64,000 nucleotides of DNA from JAGNHB01 sp964436005 (lineage in GTDB: Bacteria; Acidobacteriota; JAAYUB01): positions 1 to 64,000 of the forward strand of contig CAYTBK010000001.1 in the NCBI GenBank assembly GCA_964436005.1. Direction: 5' to 3'. The notes under the pieces were generated by a model. It worked only from the letters and a program-made list of their open reading frames with translations, searched no databases and was not told the origin of the DNA. How positions within the stretch are numbered: the stretch's first letter is position 1; each line of letters starts with the position of its first letter. The translations under genes and the position numbers were made by a program. This document shows, in pieces, positions 45,902-54,767 of this stretch.

Positions 45902-46969
45902 TCAACCTCTCACGCCCAGACGGCACAGCCTGGGTCGGAATGCCAGCGCGATCTCCTGCCCCGTTTCGATGGATTCGTAGATCGCGTTGATGAGGGCCAG
46001 GGATTTTCGGCCCTCCAGGCCGTCCACCAGGGCGGGAGCGTTATTGCGCAGGCTCTCCACTACATTCCGGAGGAAGCTGAGATGGCCGAACCCATAAACG
46101 TCGGGCGGATTCTGATTGTAGCAGGTCCTGATTTCCTCGTCTTCAGGAAGAGCGGGGAAGAAGGACCAGGTCCGGATCTCGTTGACGGCGAAACCGGATA
46201 TTTCCACCGTGCCGTTTTCGCCCAGGATGGAGATGGATCCTTCCAGGTCCGCGGGCCGGGTGGCCGTGGTGGCCTCCACGACGCCGAGGGCGCCACTGGC
46301 GAAAGAGATGACGGCCACACCGGTGTCCTCAGTCTCGATGTTGGCCAGCGCGGTGCGGCTCCGCGCGAAAACGGACACCGGTTCGCCCAGCATCCACTCC
46401 AGCAGGTCGATGTGGTGGCTGGCCTGATTTGTGAAAACGCCGCCGTCCATGGCCCAGGTCCCCCGCCAGGCATCGTGGTCGTAATATTCCTGCCGCCGGC
46501 ACCACCGCACGCGGACGGTCCCCATGACGATCTTTCCGAACCGTCCCCGAACCAGGGCCTCCTTCAGCTTGACCACAGGCAGATTGTAGCGGTTCTGCTT
46601 GACTACGAACAGTTTGACCCCGGCACGGTCGCAGGCTTCGATGAGGCGGTCGGCATCCTCCAGTCGCAGGGCCAGGGGCTTTTCCACCACGACATGCCTT
46701 CCCAGCGACGCCACATCCATGGCGATGGCAGCGTGGCTCCCGCTCTCGGTGAGGATGTTCACCGCCTCGACTTCCGGGTGCCGACCGAGCATCTCCCGAT
46801 AGTCGGTGAACCATGGCACGAGATGCTTCTCGCCGAAAGCCCGGGCGCGGTCCGGCATCAGGTCGCACACGGCCGCGAGCCGGGCGCCTGGCACCGCACC
46901 GCTCAGGAGCGCGGCGTGTTTGGATGCAATACGTCCGCAACCGACGATAGCAAAAGGGATGTCGTTCAT
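45902..46969 (-). CDS. wbpB: Gfo/Idh/MocA-family oxidoreductase (WbpB-like)
   Basis: The 355-residue NAD(P)-dependent dehydrogenase begins with AIVGCGRIASKHA (Rossmann fold). It has the EKPLALRLEDADRLIEAC motif with the catalytic-site Lys (about 96-113) and the conserved MDGGVFTNQASHHIDLLEWM (about 176-195) of the WlbA/WbpB group. These enzymes oxidise UDP-GlcNAcA at C3 to feed the aminotransferase WbpE. Together with the next two genes it forms the core of the UDP-2,3-diacetamido-2,3-dideoxyuronic acid pathway. A WbpA-type UDP-GlcNAc dehydrogenase and a WbpI epimerase are absent from the window. Confidence 0.9.
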   Translation of the reverse strand: MNDIPFAIVGCGRIASKHAALLSGAVPGARLAAVCDLMPDRARAFGEKHLVPWFTDYREMLGRHPEVEAVNILTESGSHAAIAMDVASLGRHVVVEKPLALRLEDADRLIEACDRAGVKLFVVKQNRYNLPVVKLKEALVRGRFGKIVMGTVRVRWCRRQEYYDHDAWRGTWAMDGGVFTNQASHHIDLLEWMLGEPVSVFARSRTALANIETEDTGVAVISFASGALGVVEATTATRPADLEGSISILGENGTVEISGFAVNEIRTWSFFPALPEDEEIRTCYNQNPPDVYGFGHLSFLRNVVESLRNNAPALVDGLEGRKSLALINAIYESIETGQEIALAFRPRLCRLGVRG

Positions 46970-47048
46970 CTTTATCCTTCCTTGACCCTGCTTGGGGCGG
47001 CCCCTGGTTTTCGCAGCGGATCCTGGGGCGTAGAATCTGCCCTCAGTC

Positions 47049-49052
47049 CTACTCGCTGCGGATCCGGTTGAAGAGAATGTTGTACAAACCCCAAAATAGA
47101 ACCCGAATATCCGTCAGGATGGGATGCGCTTTCTTTTCTTGAAGATAACGGATTTCCGAATCGATGTATTCCTCTACCCTTTGCGTGCGGTACGCCACAT
47201 AAGGGGGGATGCATCCAGGCTTTCGCTTTTGTCTCTCTGCCCGCAACCACTCCGGATAATTCGCCAGGAAGCGGTTGCTGAGAGGGCGCACCCCCACCAG
47301 GGCCATGTCCCCTTTCAGCAGGTTCACCACTTGAGGGATCTCGTCAAGCCAGAACCGGCGTAAGAACCGCCCCCAGGCGGTCACCCGGATATCCTCCTTG
47401 ACCTTGCCCAATTCACCATATCCGAACAAGGAGGTCACGTAACCTTGCAGGTATTCCGAGTATGGGTGCATGGTGCGGATTTTGTAGACATAAATGAGTT
47501 TCCCGCCCTTGCCCGTGCGCTGCATCTTGAAGAGCAGGCCCGAGGCGGGTTGTCGCCCCAATTCGGGCTCCCCGGTACGGCGGGCGCAGAAATGTACCGC
47601 ACTGTCGTGGAATTCGATCCCGACGATGGAAAACCCGCAATAACTGAGCCGGCCGAAGCCCTCGGCCAGGGAGAAGACCCGGGTTCTGCCCGGCGGGAAC
47701 AATTGCCGTACTCTCCGGAGTAAGATTATTTTCGGCAACAGACGGAACCAAATGAAATCCAAGAAGTAAAGGAAATTGGCCACTGCTCGCGGATAATGCT
47801 GGACATAGTGGAGGCGGCGCAGTTCGCAAGGCTGGAAATTGCCCAGGAAAACTCCTCCGGGAACAAGCTTCCGATGGACTTCCCGCAAGTACCGGTTGAG
47901 ATCCCGCTGGGTATTGAGGCGGTGCCGGTTCATGAAGAACTCCATGGTCCCGTCAGGCATTACCTCGACATTGTAGGGATTGCTGGAGTCAAGAACCTCG
48001 GCCCGTACGATATCTACGGATTCGATGTCCACCGTTCGTTGCACAAAGGCCATGATCTCGGGACAATCCTTCAGGTAAATATGTTTCATCTTTTCGGCAA
48101 ACTGGGGGGAGGCTGAATCACGTTTCTCGAAGCGGACGGGGCCGGCGAAGGCTGCCATATGCTGGGTGACAAGCACATCTACCTTCGCCGCTTCCGCCAG
48201 CTCCGGTACGCGGAAAATAGAGCCGAGCTTCTCGCCTGGTTTCCCGAAAACGTAATAAAGGGTGACGAAGGCGAGTTCCAACACAGCCACGACGAACAAG
48301 GGCAGAAGATATCTCCTGGGTGAGGAACCGGTCAGCTTGAAGATATACAAAACTGCAACGCTGCAGCAAAGCACAACGGCCAAACTCTTCACATGGGGAT
48401 ATATCATTTTCAGGCAACTGGATTGCCATTCCAGCCGGAAGTGATGGATCAACAAGCCAGCAAGAAGCCATATGAAATAAACATAAAAAAATGGGATGGC
48501 TGAGGGGTGCTCCTCGCCGTTCAGTCCGAATTGGTTGATGTAAGCCAAAGTGTAAAGAGCAGCGAGCGATGACAACTCAAGGCCAAAAAAAGCAAAAGAG
48601 AGAAGCCGTTCCCTCCGGCTGACGCCTTCACTGAAAAAAGGGAGGTAATCCCCAGAAAGAAAAAGGATTTCCAACAGCAGATACAGAGAGAGTGCCCCAT
48701 AGATGATGAAACGTGAAAGATCGAAGAGATCCGCCACATACAGAAACAGAGAGATCAGGCCCGCCATGTACAGACAACTGGTGACAAAGGGCGCCAGTTT
48801 GTGGCTCTGGCGGCGTTCTTGATCCAAGCGACGGAATTTGTCGCATGCCAGACTGACACTGGCCCAAGCGACAATGTAGACCAACATCAACTGTAAATAA
48901 GTGAGATCGATGGCTAATTTCTTTTTCTTGAGGCAATGAGTGGCCAGGAAAGCAACGAGGAGAAGGCAGAGGTCCACCAGATACCTTCGGGCAACCGTTC
49001 TGGGTCGGCCTGATGATTGAATGGGTGCCCACGATGGTCGGAGACCCGGCAT
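47049..49052 (-). CDS. Composite sugar transferase: multi-pass membrane domain, MTase-like insert, bacterial sugar-transferase domain
   Basis: The 667-residue protein has about nine N-terminal membrane helices (residues 20-270), a soluble middle part (about 290-480) and a C-terminal phosphoglycosyl-transferase-like domain. The latter is recognised by VYKIRTMHPYSEYLQ, FWLDEIPQVVNLLKGDMALVGVRPLS and an RKPGCIPPYVAY segment. The DE pair sits where the catalytic dyad of WbaP/PglC-type enzymes is found. The middle segment (RYLREVHRKLVPGGVFLGNFQ and FGRLSYCGFSIVGIEF) looks like the second half of a Rossmann methyltransferase. It should start the glycan by loading a sugar phosphate onto undecaprenyl phosphate. 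GGGAG precedes the ATG. Confidence 0.75.
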   Translation of the reverse strand: MPGLRPSWAPIQSSGRPRTVARRYLVDLCLLLVAFLATHCLKKKKLAIDLTYLQLMLVYIVAWASVSLACDKFRRLDQERRQSHKLAPFVTSCLYMAGLISLFLYVADLFDLSRFIIYGALSLYLLLEILFLSGDYLPFFSEGVSRRERLLSFAFFGLELSSLAALYTLAYINQFGLNGEEHPSAIPFFYVYFIWLLAGLLIHHFRLEWQSSCLKMIYPHVKSLAVVLCCSVAVLYIFKLTGSSPRRYLLPLFVVAVLELAFVTLYYVFGKPGEKLGSIFRVPELAEAAKVDVLVTQHMAAFAGPVRFEKRDSASPQFAEKMKHIYLKDCPEIMAFVQRTVDIESVDIVRAEVLDSSNPYNVEVMPDGTMEFFMNRHRLNTQRDLNRYLREVHRKLVPGGVFLGNFQPCELRRLHYVQHYPRAVANFLYFLDFIWFRLLPKIILLRRVRQLFPPGRTRVFSLAEGFGRLSYCGFSIVGIEFHDSAVHFCARRTGEPELGRQPASGLLFKMQRTGKGGKLIYVYKIRTMHPYSEYLQGYVTSLFGYGELGKVKEDIRVTAWGRFLRRFWLDEIPQVVNLLKGDMALVGVRPLSNRFLANYPEWLRAERQKRKPGCIPPYVAYRTQRVEEYIDSEIRYLQEKKAHPILTDIRVLFWGLYNILFNRIRSE

Positions 49053-49103
49053 GCTATACTTTCTCCCTTTTCATTGACAGATTGGATGCGGAAATCTGCT
49101 CAC

Positions 49104-50432
49104 TCAGTTGCTGGCCTGCGCAGCGGAACAAGCCTGGCCTTCGTCCCGGGAAGCGTCTTTTCCCGCCCAGACTGCATGGGAAACGGCAGCACCCAAAAGC
49201 ATAAAGAATATCGGCACGGTGACGGGGTTCGAATCCATCAGGGTATTCGCACCATTGAATACCAGCAGACCGATCAGAAAAATGAAAAAACTGAAAACTG
49301 TGTCCTTGCCCATTGCCAACTTTCCACGCGGCCAAGAGCACTGCAGGATTTTCCCAAAAAATACCATCATGACAGCAAACCCTATGATTCCTGTCTGATA
49401 AAGAATGGTCACGTAATAGTTATGCGATGTTCCATAGACGGAACGCACATAGTGCCCCTTCAGGTCGTATATCTTGAACTCCTTCATCTGCCTACCCCAC
49501 CCACAACCAAGGATGGGGTATTTCGACCACTCCCGCAGGGTAGCCACGGTGCGTCCGACACGTATTCCCAAATTGGTGTTAAAGAACGATCTTCTTCCGG
49601 ATACTGTGTCTTTCGTCTCAGCGATCCTCTTCTTGTAAAGTTGGTTCACCGAAGGTAAGAACATCGCAAGGGAAATGGCAGTCACCAGCAGTAGGGTCAG
49701 ACCCGCACCGTAAAGAACCCGTTTGCGAACGGCCTTTTCCGCCCGGATACCATATCCACAGACCAGAAGGATCATGATACCGAAAACGACAATGGTGCTC
49801 CTATGCTGGCTTCCGATAATTCCCGCCAGGGAAGCGGCGAGAAATGGGGACGCGCTGAGGAAGCGGCGGCGGCGTACCGCCACGGAGACGAACTCGAAGA
49901 CGAAGACCAGGCAGCAGAGAACCGCGGTGCCATGATTCACGAGCATGAAGTAGGAGGCGGGAATGCTGACCCCCCGGAAATAGACGGTGGCAGGATTGGT
50001 TCCGGCCAAAGCGAGGCAGAACAGGCCGTAAAGCACAGAGATCAGGACATGGAACCGCACGGCCCAAACCAGCCATTTCACATCCTCTCGTTCGATGACA
50101 CACACCAACCCAGCCAAAAAGAGGAGTGGGTAGATGAAAAGGTTGCGGAAACGGTCCAGGATAGCCAACAGGCTACTTTCTTGGATATAACGAGCGCATA
50201 GCATCAGGAAAGTGTAATAGACCAGAAGGACGGCAAAGACGAGCAACCAGGGCCTGGCCCGGTCCCTAGTTTCCTTCTGTCGCAAGCAGACCGCGGCAAA
50301 GCCCAGGAGGGCCAGGACAAAAAAATCCGAAAGATAGAGTTTGATTCCGACTTCAAACAGGCAGTTGCTCAGAAGGGTATTGAGCAAAAGAAAAAAAACA
50401 AGGAAGAAGCCTGCCCGCTGCATTGGCCGCAT
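49104..50432 (-). CDS. O-antigen ligase/polymerase family protein (WaaL/Wzy-like), copy 2
   Basis: The 442-residue membrane protein is a paralogue of the copy at 37564-38874, sharing LLNTLL.NC, YLSDFF, LAASLAGIIGSQHRS and GTSHNYYVTILYQTG (about 345-360). About eleven hydrophobic segments and a periplasmic loop with the SHN motif define the WaaL/Wzy superfamily. It heads the minus-strand operon, followed 51 nt later by the sugar transferase. The GC content is visibly lower than in the flanking housekeeping genes, as for its neighbour. Confidence 0.86.
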   Translation of the reverse strand: MRPMQRAGFFLVFFLLLNTLLSNCLFEVGIKLYLSDFFVLALLGFAAVCLRQKETRDRARPWLLVFAVLLVYYTFLMLCARYIQESSLLAILDRFRNLFIYPLLFLAGLVCVIEREDVKWLVWAVRFHVLISVLYGLFCLALAGTNPATVYFRGVSIPASYFMLVNHGTAVLCCLVFVFEFVSVAVRRRRFLSASPFLAASLAGIIGSQHRSTIVVFGIMILLVCGYGIRAEKAVRKRVLYGAGLTLLLVTAISLAMFLPSVNQLYKKRIAETKDTVSGRRSFFNTNLGIRVGRTVATLREWSKYPILGCGWGRQMKEFKIYDLKGHYVRSVYGTSHNYYVTILYQTGIIGFAVMMVFFGKILQCSWPRGKLAMGKDTVFSFFIFLIGLLVFNGANTLMDSNPVTVPIFFMLLGAAVSHAVWAGKDASRDEGQACSAAQASN

Positions 50433-50828
50433 GTTTCCCGCCGTTAAAATGACTGGTCGCTTCCGGAGCTTTCACCGACCCGCCGGCGCCGCTCACTTCA
50501 GATAATCGGAATGCTACACGAAACCGATACCATGTTCAAGATCAGTATTGAGAATGGGTAAGGTTCATTTTCCATGAGAGGCCTGGCTGGCGAGCCAATG
50601 GGCTTTCACCGGGCTTCCCAGCTCAACCCCACACGCCCCGAAACTCCAACCTGAATTGTCCCCGCTTGCACGTCCCCCCGCCACCGAGACGCCCGCAACG
50701 CGCAATTCCCTTGCGTTTTCAGCCAGGTCTTCGTAGTCTTCCAATGCTGTCGAATGAACGCTCCGAATGTTCTTTTCTCAAGAAAACCTGTGTTTCCGAC
50801 CCTCTATTTCCGCCCGAAGGTAGAAGTG
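50433..50828. other. Divergent intergenic region in the polysaccharide cluster
   Basis: About 396 nt between divergent genes. I see no RNA gene, clear promoter or repeat. An in-frame ATG at 50754 could extend the heparinase-like gene but lacks a ribosome-binding site. Confidence 0.45.
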
Positions 50829-53306
50829 ATGACCCGTTGCCCGGCCCGATTTTTCCGACGAAAACGTTTCCCTCGGCCCGATACCGCGAAATCCGCCCTG
50901 TCCCATGTCCTCCGGCCATCGCAGCGTTGGTCGGCGCGGATATTGATAGGCCCGCTTTACTTCTGGCTGTTATTGCTGTCCAGCGACTCGCCCCTGGCGC
51001 AAAGCCTGTTCAACGTGAAGGCGCAAAAGCAGTTGTTCCCCCCGGAGAACCAGGCGGTGACCGTGACGCCACCCGCATTTTCCTGGGTTCCCGGGAGCGG
51101 GGTCGGGGAGTACACGCTGCAACTCTCTCCCTCGCCGGATTTCCTTCCGAAGCGGACGGAAACCTGGACTGGGATCAGACGGCCGGCTTTTGTCCCCAGC
51201 CATCCACTGGCCTCGGGAAAATGGTACTGGAGGGTCGGCGTTCAAGGAGAAAACCGCTTCGGCCCAACCCACTCTTTCATTGTTCCCAAGAACACAAAGC
51301 CGTTCCCTTTCCCCGATTGGGAAAAAGTCATCCGCAGGACTCCCCGCCGACACCCGCGGCTGTTTTTTCCCGGGGCTCGGCTGGCTCAAGCCAAGCGGTG
51401 GGCGAAAACTGACTGGAAAACCGACCTGGACAAGCTGGAATCCCGCTGTCTCAAGGAAATGGGGAGCCCCCTCCCCCCCGAACCCGGGCCCCCGCCCCCA
51501 CCAATAGCGTTAGGGCCATGGTCTGTCCAGGTGATCCAAACGACACGCCCCCCCCTGGACCTCATGGAGAACTGCGCGCTCCTCTACCTGCTTCGCGGGA
51601 ACCAGAGGCTGGGGCTTGAAGCTCGGCGCATACTGCTGCACTTCTTCTCGTGGGACCCGGACGGACCCACGAGCCAATCGTCTTTCGACGAGCCCGGCAT
51701 GTGGATGATGATGCGCGGGGTACGGACCTATGACTGGACCTTCGACCTGTTCTCGCCAACAGAAAGGGACCGGATCGAAAAAGTGATGAAAAGGAGGGCT
51801 CGCCAGTTTCTGGAACGCTTGCAGGCCCTCCCTTTCGAAACCAATCCATTCAGCAGCCATGCCGGACGGCTGCCTGGATTCCTGGGCGAATGCGCCCTGG
51901 CCTTCGCCGGCGAATGGCCTGAAGCGCGCCCCTGGTTGGAGTACGCAACACTCCTGTTTTTCACATCGTATCCGGCCTGGGGCGGGGACGAGGGGGGCTG
52001 GCAGGAAGGCCCCCACTACTGGAACGCTTATATGTCCTTTGCGTTGCACTACATTGTCGCCCTGCGCAATGCGACCGGCGTCAACCTGGCCAGAAAACCG
52101 TTCTTTGCCCAAACGCCCTTCTATGCGTTGTACACGGCCCCCCCCTACCGCCAGTTCAGCCCTTTCGGCGACACTTCGGAACGAACGTCCTTCGGCAGCG
52201 TAATGTACGCATTTTCCTCTCTTCTCCGAAACCCACACTTACGTTGGTACGCTGAACACGAGCATACGGCTTTCGGGTCGGACCTGTTGAGTCTGGCCAC
52301 CTGGAATCCAGGTTTAACCGCTCGCACACCGATAGAGTTGCCACCGGCCCGGTTGTTTTCGGACGTGGGTCTCGCTTCGATCCACACGGCTCTGGGCGAT
52401 GGAGAGCAAGACATCCACTTCCTGTTGCGCAGCAGCCCCTACGGCAGCGTAAGCCACGGACACGCGGATCAGAACGCCTTTGCCCTGGAAGCCTTCGGCC
52501 GCGGCCTGGCGATTGCCACCGGATATTACCCATGGTATGGGTCCCCGCACCACGACCGATGGACCCGCTCCACCCGGGCCGTCAACAGTCTGCTGGTCGA
52601 CGGGGAAGGGCAAGCAGCCAGGAGTTGGAAAGCCCAGGGCCGGATCACGGCCTTCGCGTCGACGGACGGCTACGATTATGTGGCCGGCGAGGCGGCCTCG
52701 GCGTATGCAGGGAAGCTGAAGCGTTTCCGACGGCAAGTGGTTCACCTCCGTCCTGGTGTGTTCGTCCTCCTGGACGAGGTCCAGGCCAAGGAGCCCGCCC
52801 GTTTCCAGTGGCTGTTGCATGCCTGCCACGAGATGCAGGTGCGGGAAGGCGAAAGGAGGATTCTCGTCCGCAACGACCCGGCAGCGATGGAAGTGATCCT
52901 TCTGGAGCCTGGAGAACTGACGTTCACGCAGACCAACCGCTATATGCCGGAACCGGAATTGCCTCCTGGCAGCTGGGAAAACACCTGGCACCTTCAGGCG
53001 GAAACCGTCCCCCGCTCTTCGACAGGGCGGTTCCTGGCGGTGCTGCTCGTCCACCGCGTAGGGGAAGAACAGAATATGCCCCAGGTTTCGCCCCTGATTG
53101 CGACCGGCGGCAGTGGCGCCATCCTGCGTTATCCATCCGGGAAAACGGACCTGGTTCTATTTCGAACAGGACCGGAAGTTCGCGGAATCCAGCATGAGGG
53201 CATCCAGACTTCGGCGGAGGTTTACGCGGAGGGAAGGGATGAAACGGGCGCCCTCTGTCGAAAGTTCACCTTCCCGCAAAACGAAGGACGCGATGAAACC
53301 CGGTAA
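50829..53306 (+). CDS. Heparinase II/III-like polysaccharide lyase with DUF4962-type N-terminal region
   Basis: The protein is 825 residues from ATG 50829, where GAAGG lies upstream; an ATG at 50754 is in frame. A basic N-terminus is followed by a hydrophobic stretch (ILIGPLYFWLLLLSS) and a cleavage site near PLAQS, so it is exported. Next come a beta-sandwich domain (PPAFSWVPGSGVGEYTLQLS), an alpha/alpha-toroid and a beta-sandwich of the heparinase II/III fold. HGHADQNAFALEAFG (about 545-560) resembles the catalytic segment. Such enzymes cleave uronic-acid-containing polysaccharides by elimination. In a biosynthetic cluster it probably trims or degrades the glycan made by its neighbours. Confidence 0.85.
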   Translation: MTRCPARFFRRKRFPRPDTAKSALSHVLRPSQRWSARILIGPLYFWLLLLSSDSPLAQSLFNVKAQKQLFPPENQAVTVTPPAFSWVPGSGVGEYTLQLSPSPDFLPKRTETWTGIRRPAFVPSHPLASGKWYWRVGVQGENRFGPTHSFIVPKNTKPFPFPDWEKVIRRTPRRHPRLFFPGARLAQAKRWAKTDWKTDLDKLESRCLKEMGSPLPPEPGPPPPPIALGPWSVQVIQTTRPPLDLMENCALLYLLRGNQRLGLEARRILLHFFSWDPDGPTSQSSFDEPGMWMMMRGVRTYDWTFDLFSPTERDRIEKVMKRRARQFLERLQALPFETNPFSSHAGRLPGFLGECALAFAGEWPEARPWLEYATLLFFTSYPAWGGDEGGWQEGPHYWNAYMSFALHYIVALRNATGVNLARKPFFAQTPFYALYTAPPYRQFSPFGDTSERTSFGSVMYAFSSLLRNPHLRWYAEHEHTAFGSDLLSLATWNPGLTARTPIELPPARLFSDVGLASIHTALGDGEQDIHFLLRSSPYGSVSHGHADQNAFALEAFGRGLAIATGYYPWYGSPHHDRWTRSTRAVNSLLVDGEGQAARSWKAQGRITAFASTDGYDYVAGEAASAYAGKLKRFRRQVVHLRPGVFVLLDEVQAKEPARFQWLLHACHEMQVREGERRILVRNDPAAMEVILLEPGELTFTQTNRYMPEPELPPGSWENTWHLQAETVPRSSTGRFLAVLLVHRVGEEQNMPQVSPLIATGGSGAILRYPSGKTDLVLFRTGPEVRGIQHEGIQTSAEVYAEGRDETGALCRKFTFPQNEGRDETR

Positions 53307-54054
53307 AAATACCGTCTGGAACCGAATCAGGCGCAAGTTGTCACGGTGGATCGCTTGCGATCCCCGCGTGGAGCAGTTTTTCACCCTGCCGTTTCGGTTC
53401 TTCGATCAACGCGGCTATATTGTCAACGAAAGAATCATCGAGATGCCGTTCATCTTCTCGGAATTGGGCGCCAGGCCAGGGAAACTCAAGATTCTGGATG
53501 TCGGTTGCACGAACAGTTGGTTGTCCATCTCCCTGGCTTCTTTGGGTCACGAGGTCTACGGAGTCGATATGCGCTCATATTCGTTTTCTCACCCGAATCT
53601 GGTGTTCTTTCAAGGGGATGTGCTGAATCTGAAAGAAACCGGCTTCGACGCCGTTGTCGCCCTGTCGACCCTGGAACATGTGGGCCTGGGCGCCTATGGT
53701 GAAGAAAAAGGAAACGCGACGCTGGAACTTGTGCTGGACAAACTCCACCATGCGCTTCTGCCTTCCGGAAGATTGCTGATCACCGTCCCGGCTGGGCAGC
53801 CGGAGTCGGACTCATTCCAGAGGACCTTCGCCCCGGAGGAGATCGAGGGGATCGTTAGCGCTCACAACTTTCATCTCCTGACCGGACGGTACTTCCGCAG
53901 GCACGAGAATGTCCGGTGGACCCCCTGCACTGCTGACGAAATCCTCTGCATGTCCAACCGCAGGAAGCCAGGGCAGACGGAAAGCATCGGGTCCAACGGG
54001 GTCGCCTGTTTAATGTTCCAGAAAAAGGCCTCCCACCCGGACGTCCAGACCTGA
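53293..54054 (+). CDS. Class I SAM-dependent methyltransferase
   Basis: The 253-residue protein has a Rossmann methyltransferase core: LKILDVGCTNSWLSISLASLGHEVYGVD (motif I region, about 55-82), FFQGDVLNL, VVALSTLEHVGLG and HHALLPSGRLLITVPAG (motifs II-III). ATG 53293 has GAAGGACGCG just upstream and overlaps the lyase gene by 14 nt. ATG 53239, with GGAGGG at short spacing, is an alternative giving 18 more residues. It probably methylates a sugar or glycan terminus, since it closes the polysaccharide cluster; the target is unknown. Confidence 0.83.
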   Translation: MKPGKNTVWNRIRRKLSRWIACDPRVEQFFTLPFRFFDQRGYIVNERIIEMPFIFSELGARPGKLKILDVGCTNSWLSISLASLGHEVYGVDMRSYSFSHPNLVFFQGDVLNLKETGFDAVVALSTLEHVGLGAYGEEKGNATLELVLDKLHHALLPSGRLLITVPAGQPESDSFQRTFAPEEIEGIVSAHNFHLLTGRYFRRHENVRWTPCTADEILCMSNRRKPGQTESIGSNGVACLMFQKKASHPDVQT

Positions 54055-54095
54055 GAACATCTTGAATACTGCTGTAAACAAGCCCTGGGGCCGGC

Positions 54096-54767
54096 TCAGC
54101 GCCAGACCAGCAGCCAGACGAAGCGCACGATCAACCAGGCGCTCAGCAGGGTGATGGCCAGGTTGGTCAGCCGGGCCCGGAGGGTCTTGTCCCGGGTCAG
54201 GCCGTACGAGGAGTAGGAGGCCACGATCTCGTCCACGGAGCGGCGCCCCGCGAAGACGTCGTAGAACACCTTCGCGTAGACGAGGAAGGACACGACGACG
54301 AAGAACGTCAGCGCGACGAGGGCCTCCGCCTTGGCCGCCTCCACCCGGAAGGCGTAGAAGACGAACACGCCCATCTCCACGGCCAGGGTCGCCTTGCCCC
54401 AGTAGTTCGGGGTGATGGGCAGGCGGGCCCGCCGCGTGATGGCCACGCCCCCGGCGGCGATGAGGACGTCCTTGGCCAGCAGCATGGCCAGGGCCCAGGC
54501 CGGGAAGCCGCTGTAGACCACCAGGGCCACGCTGAGCGCGAGCACGCATACTTTGTCCGCCGCCGGGTCGAGCAGTTTGCCCACGTCCGACTGGGCGTGG
54601 AGGAGCCGGGCCAGGAACCCGTCCAGGAAGTCGCTCAGGGCGATGACGACGAGCCAGACCGCCAGAATGGTGTCCTGCCGGGCGGCCATGGCGTGGATGA
54701 CGAAGGGGATGGCGGCGATGCGGACGAGCGTCACCGCGTTGGGCAGGGTGAACAGGTTCCCGCTCAC
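54096..54767 (-). CDS. pgsA: CDP-alcohol phosphatidyltransferase (PgsA-like)
   Basis: The 223-residue membrane enzyme carries the family signature in IALSDFLDGFLARLLHAQSDVGKLLDPAADK (about 42-72), with the four acidic residues of D-x2-DG-x2-AR-x8-G-x3-D-x3-D in place. The N-terminal NLFTLPNAVTLVRIAAIPFVI fits phosphatidylglycerophosphate synthases. About six membrane helices are seen, and the C-terminal part is longer than in typical PgsA. Product specificity (phosphatidylglycerophosphate or another lipid) is inferred. The GTG start overlaps the previous stop by 4 nt, so it is coupled to the CRP-like gene. Confidence 0.85.
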   Translation of the reverse strand: MSGNLFTLPNAVTLVRIAAIPFVIHAMAARQDTILAVWLVVIALSDFLDGFLARLLHAQSDVGKLLDPAADKVCVLALSVALVVYSGFPAWALAMLLAKDVLIAAGGVAITRRARLPITPNYWGKATLAVEMGVFVFYAFRVEAAKAEALVALTFFVVVSFLVYAKVFYDVFAGRRSVDEIVASYSSYGLTRDKTLRARLTNLAITLLSAWLIVRFVWLLVWR

